NCBI RefSeq assembly: GCF_051622035.1
Contig: NC_135356.1
Coordinates: 2,852,001-2,916,000 of the forward strand
DNA: 64,000 nt
Source: Arctopsyche grandis
Taxonomy: Eukaryota > Arthropoda > Insecta > Trichoptera > Hydropsychidae
Reading direction: 5' to 3'
Shown: positions 58,076-64,000 of the stretch, in pieces
How the letters are laid out: each line of letters opens with the position of its first letter
How positions within the stretch are numbered: position 1 is the stretch's first letter
The notes under the pieces: generated by a model
Database searches by the model: none
Told to the model about the DNA's origin: nothing
What the model saw: the letters and a program-made list of their open reading frames with translations, nothing else
Position numbers and translations under genes: made by a program

Positions 58076-58559
58076 AATAGAAGGGGCCTTATGAATATAT
58101 AAATTGTGTCAATATTACGCGGTACGTCTCCATTACTACGCTACAACGCACGGAATACAATCAGATCAATTTACTTATATAAATGTATCCCATGTTGTTA
58201 ATTGTGTGTTTTTGAATGCATTGTGCGATGTTTAACGATGCACTTGCCCATCTTGCGAGTTATAAAATAAGTTTTTATCGGACATATGTATGTCGAGCAC
58301 CAAGCATCAAATACGACTGATGCTAAAATTATTTAGAAATGTCTGTGGACAATCGTCACTTTTTCGATTTTGAGACATCGACCGAACAACACCGAGATAT
58401 ATAAAAATAACAAGATTTAAAAAACACATATCTCCGAATCTCGAACCAATCAACATTTTTTATTACCAGATTCGTGTTCACTGGGCATACATAGATCTAC
58501 ATATAAGAAAAGTCTTATCTCGTCTTTGAACCATTTTTCGTGTCAAACAGTGCTATCAT

Positions 58560-58665
58560 ACTAACAAGGACTCGAGTGCCGAACATTCCGTATTCGCGAT
58601 TTTCATGGCAAAAATTGTCTTTTGGGCGATCGCCATGTGACTAATAATCCAATTACCAATTTATC
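58560..58665 (-). repeat. Interspersed repeat D, copy 3 (opposite orientation)
   Basis: Its reverse complement matches the first hundred bases of the 29490 copy, including the GCGATCGCCCAAAAGAC stretch. Confidence 0.55.
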
Positions 58666-58917
58666 AAATTGCTCGTCGCTGAGAAACACCTACGACAAGC
58701 AAATTGTTGGAGATATGTAAGTCTTCCGTTGTCAGATATATACTTGGAAATTTTTCAAACATCAAATGTTCAACTATGATAAGTAAGCTACGCGTGGCTT
58801 TGCTTGAGCAGAAGATTCGGACGAACAATGAAAGGTCCATTTATACATGTCGGGATCAATTCCGACACGGTTTTCATCTCAAAGCGTGTTTGTTTTGTCG
58901 GAAGACTCGTCGTAGTG

Positions 58918-58925
58918 TGACGTCA
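58918..58925. promoter_or_regulatory. CRE-like palindrome at the CpG-rich island edge
   Basis: The 8-base TGACGTCA, the full cAMP-response/CREB-ATF consensus, lies at the start of the GC-rich block and overlaps the ATG of the candidate exon by one base. If the exon is real the site would be in its 5' UTR or promoter; it may also be chance. Confidence 0.3.
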
Positions 58926-59129
58926 TGGGGCCCCCAAACATGGGACCATTGTCGAGTGAGGGCCGGGGCCGGCGCCCGGGGGGCCCCAGTGTGGTGGAGA
59001 TCGATGAGGAGCTCCGACCCCTCTCTCCTCTGCTGGGGCCCCGTCGGGTGGCGCAGGCGCGGTGGGGCCTACGCCACCCTCTCCCCGCTCCCCCCGAGCC
59101 CCACTGGTCCAGGACGCGCATCCTTCAAG
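58925..59129 (+). CDS. Candidate first coding exon in a CpG-rich island, unknown gene
   Basis: An ATG in good context (GACGTCATGG) opens MGPPNMGPLSSEGRG, then PSVVEIDEELRPLSPLL and a Pro/Arg-rich stretch to TRILQ. There a donor CAA|GTATGA ends the exon in phase 0. GC at third positions is very high compared with the AT-rich surroundings. The opposite strand is also open across the island (a frame ending SHYDESSDKTNTL), so strand is uncertain. No family recognised. Confidence 0.3.
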
Positions 59130-59149
59130 TATGATTGATTTCTCTATGT

Positions 59150-60842
<1,693 letters not shown>

Positions 60843-61399
60843 AACAGCTCTTTGTAATATTTCTCGTTCATGTCTTTCTTTCAATTTCTATATATCACAT
60901 GTCACATTTATTTGCGTGCATCTGATTTTCCGAAGCATCTCGCAATAAAATGTCTATATTCATTTCAGTAGTCTTTACAGCATGCAAATTCTAAACCTCG
61001 AATAGCAATTGTTCGAATAGCTTTGTTATGAACTTTTACATACATATGTACGTGTACCTCAAAATATGCGATTTCTATTGATCAGAACATCTTGGTTTTC
61101 TTAAATGAATCATGTTTTTATTAGTTTAACTTCATCAATTGGTCTGACAAATTTTCTACACTCTTTTGATTGTTTTGAAACTTGCCGCCGCCGATAGAGA
61201 ATTAAATTGGGGTCCACTAAGTCTATGGTGCAATATAATTGTAATAAACACGTTTAAGAATCCAAAAATTTTGCAGACGGTGACAGCTAACCGTTTGCCC
61301 CTAGCCTGTAGCCTTATATGTTCGATTTTCCACCCCCCACTCATTTTGTCAGATTTTAATTGTTTAAACGCCTATAAATTTATCTTTTTCACACTAAAA

Positions 61400-61785
61400 T
61401 ATCCCTTCTATTATTATAGCATTTCTATGATTATATCTGTTTATAACTTTATCATTTTCACACTATATCTTGTAAAGTTTGCATTATAGACTATCATTAT
61501 CTCTCATGTATATTTTTTCTTCACTTTTGGCCTATTTTTTTTGGAAATTGTCGTTCTTTAAATATAATGTTGATTTTTTATATAAAAATCCACTGAAGAA
61601 GTACATAATCTTTCCAAGATCAACTCATTGTATGCCAACTTTCAAATTTATTCATACATATGTATATAATATTTATTTTATAAAGCATTGATGATATACA
61701 GAACGTGCGCAAGCATAATCGACGACAAACTCATGACTGATTTTTCAAAATGTTTACCAGAAACTTTGCTCAGAATATAAATTTC
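61400..61785 (+). repeat. Interspersed repeat B, copy 2 (inverted to copy 1)
   Basis: Continuous match to 57700-58075 in opposite orientation. The TTTTGTCAGATTTTAATTG repeat follows at 61798 and precedes it at 61345. Confidence 0.65.
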
Positions 61786-62564
61786 CGCCCCCCACTCATT
61801 TTGTCAGATTTTAATTGTTTAAAAACTTATAACTTTATTTTTTTCACATTCTATCTTTTAAAATTTGCATTATAGATTCTCATTATCTCTCTCATATATA
61901 TGTATATATATATTTTTTTTTACTTCGTTAATAGGTTATATAATTTTCTATATTAAATAAAATTGCACAGTTTCATTATATTAGAAGGAGATAAGTGTAG
62001 CCAAATACGATTGAGAAGCGTTGGGGTGTACGTGGTGCGACGAGACCGCAAGGCGCCGTCGACTCGAAAGGGAGTCAAATTGAGTTTCGCGTTCTAATTA
62101 ATGCTTAAAGTGAAAATTGATTAAATACAAATATTCCAATTAGCAGAGAGCTCTCGATAAATTTTCGCCAATACTGGTTTCATCATTATATGTGATAATA
62201 ATACAATTTTGTATTATTTTTAGAAGCTGTTGGTATTTCGATTCGAGGATATTATTCGGAAGAAAATATATCAAGCTCATATCAGTACGAGAAATTGTAA
62301 CCGTACAATTAGACAAATAAATAAATAACCGTCCTTTATGGGAATATTATCCAATCATTCTAGCTACTTTCAAAAGCAAGTAAATTGAAACGCCACACGC
62401 TAAATTATATTATACGATAGTAACTTTGCAAATTACTATCATATTGTATCTTCAAAGCGCAAGGATAATAACTTGATAATTTGTTTTAATACATGTTTCT
62501 TGACGTCCTCATATTACATTTCAAAATAACGTCTTGTTTTTTGAAAAAAAATAAAATTTTCAAG

Positions 62565-63235
62565 TTGATTTCAAATCACGTATCAATTCCTTTCAAAAAC
62601 CACATATCGAACTGACAACGGGTAAAATACTACTAGTAGTACTAATAAAGATTAACCATCCCCAATTTTTACGTTTTTCGTAATAACTGTATTTCGTAAC
62701 ATACTATATTTCTTGAATTTCTAGAATGAACGACAAGAAATTTATTTTAATAGATTTTGTATGATTTAGAAAAGGGGTACATTGTAAAAAAATACATTTA
62801 TACATTTCTACGTTCTAAGGTTTTATTTAAAGGCGGTAGCGATAAGTCATGTTTTTGAATGTTCGCTTGCATATTCTTGTTAATCGATGAATCAATGCGA
62901 CAGAAAAAGACAGCTATATTTTCGTAAGCTATTGTTTTCGTCGCTTTTGGTCCGTGGCTATTGAGTCATGCAGTCGCCTGTTGGCCTTACCTATGTACGT
63001 TTGCATGTCGATACTTGTCGTTATATTTTAATACAAAAATAGTCAAAAACATGCTATAGGACTTAAGCTTTTTTTATGTTGAGGTATAAAATGATTAATA
63101 AGATATATATTGAACCCATTTGTATTGAGAAAAACTGTATTTTGATTAAAAATACTGGGGTCTTTCTCGACCCCAGTTTGGGACAGTCGTTTGATCTCGA
63201 CTCTCCGTTCTTCAAAGGTAAAAGAAACTTCTGAC
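62565..63235 (+). mobile_element. Interspersed repeat A, copy 2 (inverted to copy 1)
   Basis: Shares GACGTATCAATTCC-like start, GTCGCCTGTTGGCCTTACCT and the CTCCGTTCTTCAAAGG end with copy 1. The TTAA is mutated to TTTA on this side. Confidence 0.6.
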
Positions 63236-63351
63236 GTTTATATGGGACAATATACTCTCGAATGACGGTTGACAGTTATTCGACACAGTTCAATGCAGTC
63301 ACTCTAATTTATCCGATATGTGTATATATTTTTTATTTAAATTTTTCCATA

Positions 63352-63470
63352 GATTTTACTAGGAAGGCCTAACAGGCAGAACCCAATGCCAATGCAAGAA
63401 GACAATTAATTACAAACATTGCAGCATTTTTACTACACAAATCACTGTATTTCGAAAAGCTGAAGAATAC
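63352..63470 (-). mobile_element. SINE 3'-end fragment
   Basis: TAGGAAGGCCTAACAGGCAGAACCCAATGC and ATTACAAACATTGCAGC match the tail half of the SINE family in reverse. Confidence 0.6.
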
Positions 63471-63479
63471 GAAATTAAC

Positions 63480-64000
63480 AATTAATTAATTAATTAATAA
63501 CTGCTTCAGAATCTATAAGTATATACATATACTAGATACGTATGTACATATGTATGTGTTAAAAGTATCTTTCTCTTGGTTTTTTTTATCATGAAACGTT
63601 AAAAATTAAAAATTATTCTTTCAAATTTGAAGACGTATAAAACATGAACTTTTACTTTGGAATTTCAGATGTCCACTTGAGATTACGTGCGACGTTCAAC
63701 AATGCTAATTTTCCCTCAATCTGATACTTAATTTATCGAAAAGTGAAATTCTGCGGGAAACTCACCGTGAATTTTCCTCCTATTTATTTATACATGGATT
63801 TCTTTCATCGTCTTTTGTTAAGTTTTCAGAAAGTGAATCAGTTGATTTGTGCGCGTTGTGCATAATTGAATTTTCGCGAGAAACGGCGATGAATAATTGA
63901 AAAGTTAGTGCCAGCCTCGTCGTCAAAGTGAAAACTCCAATTTTTCCACGGCTCTTTCGACTTTTCCGGCTGGCAATTTTCCACGCCATTCTTGTTCCAG
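63480..64000. other. Non-coding right edge
   Basis: No frame or repeat family recognised. The last 250 bp are less AT-rich and free of known repeats, and could be conserved non-coding DNA in the Shaker upstream intron. Confidence 0.4.

Overview
This is a window of an animal nuclear genome, almost certainly an insect. Coding DNA is sparse and split into short exons with GT-AG introns. The intergenic and intronic DNA is AT-rich and full of (AT)n microsatellites and small transposon relics. One gene is an unmistakable Shaker-type voltage-gated potassium channel, near-identical to fly Shaker in its membrane core. The insect order cannot be fixed from this window.

Two genes are well supported. 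On the + strand (13168-19307) eleven exons join in frame into the last 574 residues of a neprilysin-like M13 metallopeptidase homologue. Its HExxH zinc motif and the distal zinc-ligand Glu are both replaced, so it should be a catalytically dead paralogue. A second 77-nt exon with the same phases lies 1.5 kb downstream (20647-20723). It can join an exon at 21939, which offers an alternative C-terminus. On the - strand (49403 down to 33877) four exons encode Shaker from just before S1 through the pore and S6 to a C-terminal ETDV PDZ ligand. The N-terminal T1 exons lie beyond the right edge or were not found.

Weaker gene candidates are a - strand terminal exon at 27862-28033 next to a transposon-poor, G-tract-rich region that looks like a long 3' UTR; a CTG/CAG-repeat GC block at 28960-29290; a Cys-containing exon at 32577-32792 (+); a possible two-exon small gene at 33226-33642 (-); and a CpG-rich possible first exon at 58925-59129 (+) just after a CRE-like site.

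The rest is a dense record of small mobile elements. It includes a tRNA-derived SINE family (about ten copies, most ending in CCTGGTATATA), Helitron-like elements ending in CTAG, TTAA-flanked piggyBac-like MITEs (19790, 42506, 53099), an element with a perfect 49-bp inverted repeat (12494), two hAT-like elements (34314, 46968), a mariner relic (18166), non-LTR retrotransposon tails and a possible solo LTR. Opposed repeat copies flank the Shaker core exons (37.7-38.5 kb against 52.2-53.0 kb). Two further pairs form a nested inverted arrangement between 55.7 and 63.2 kb.
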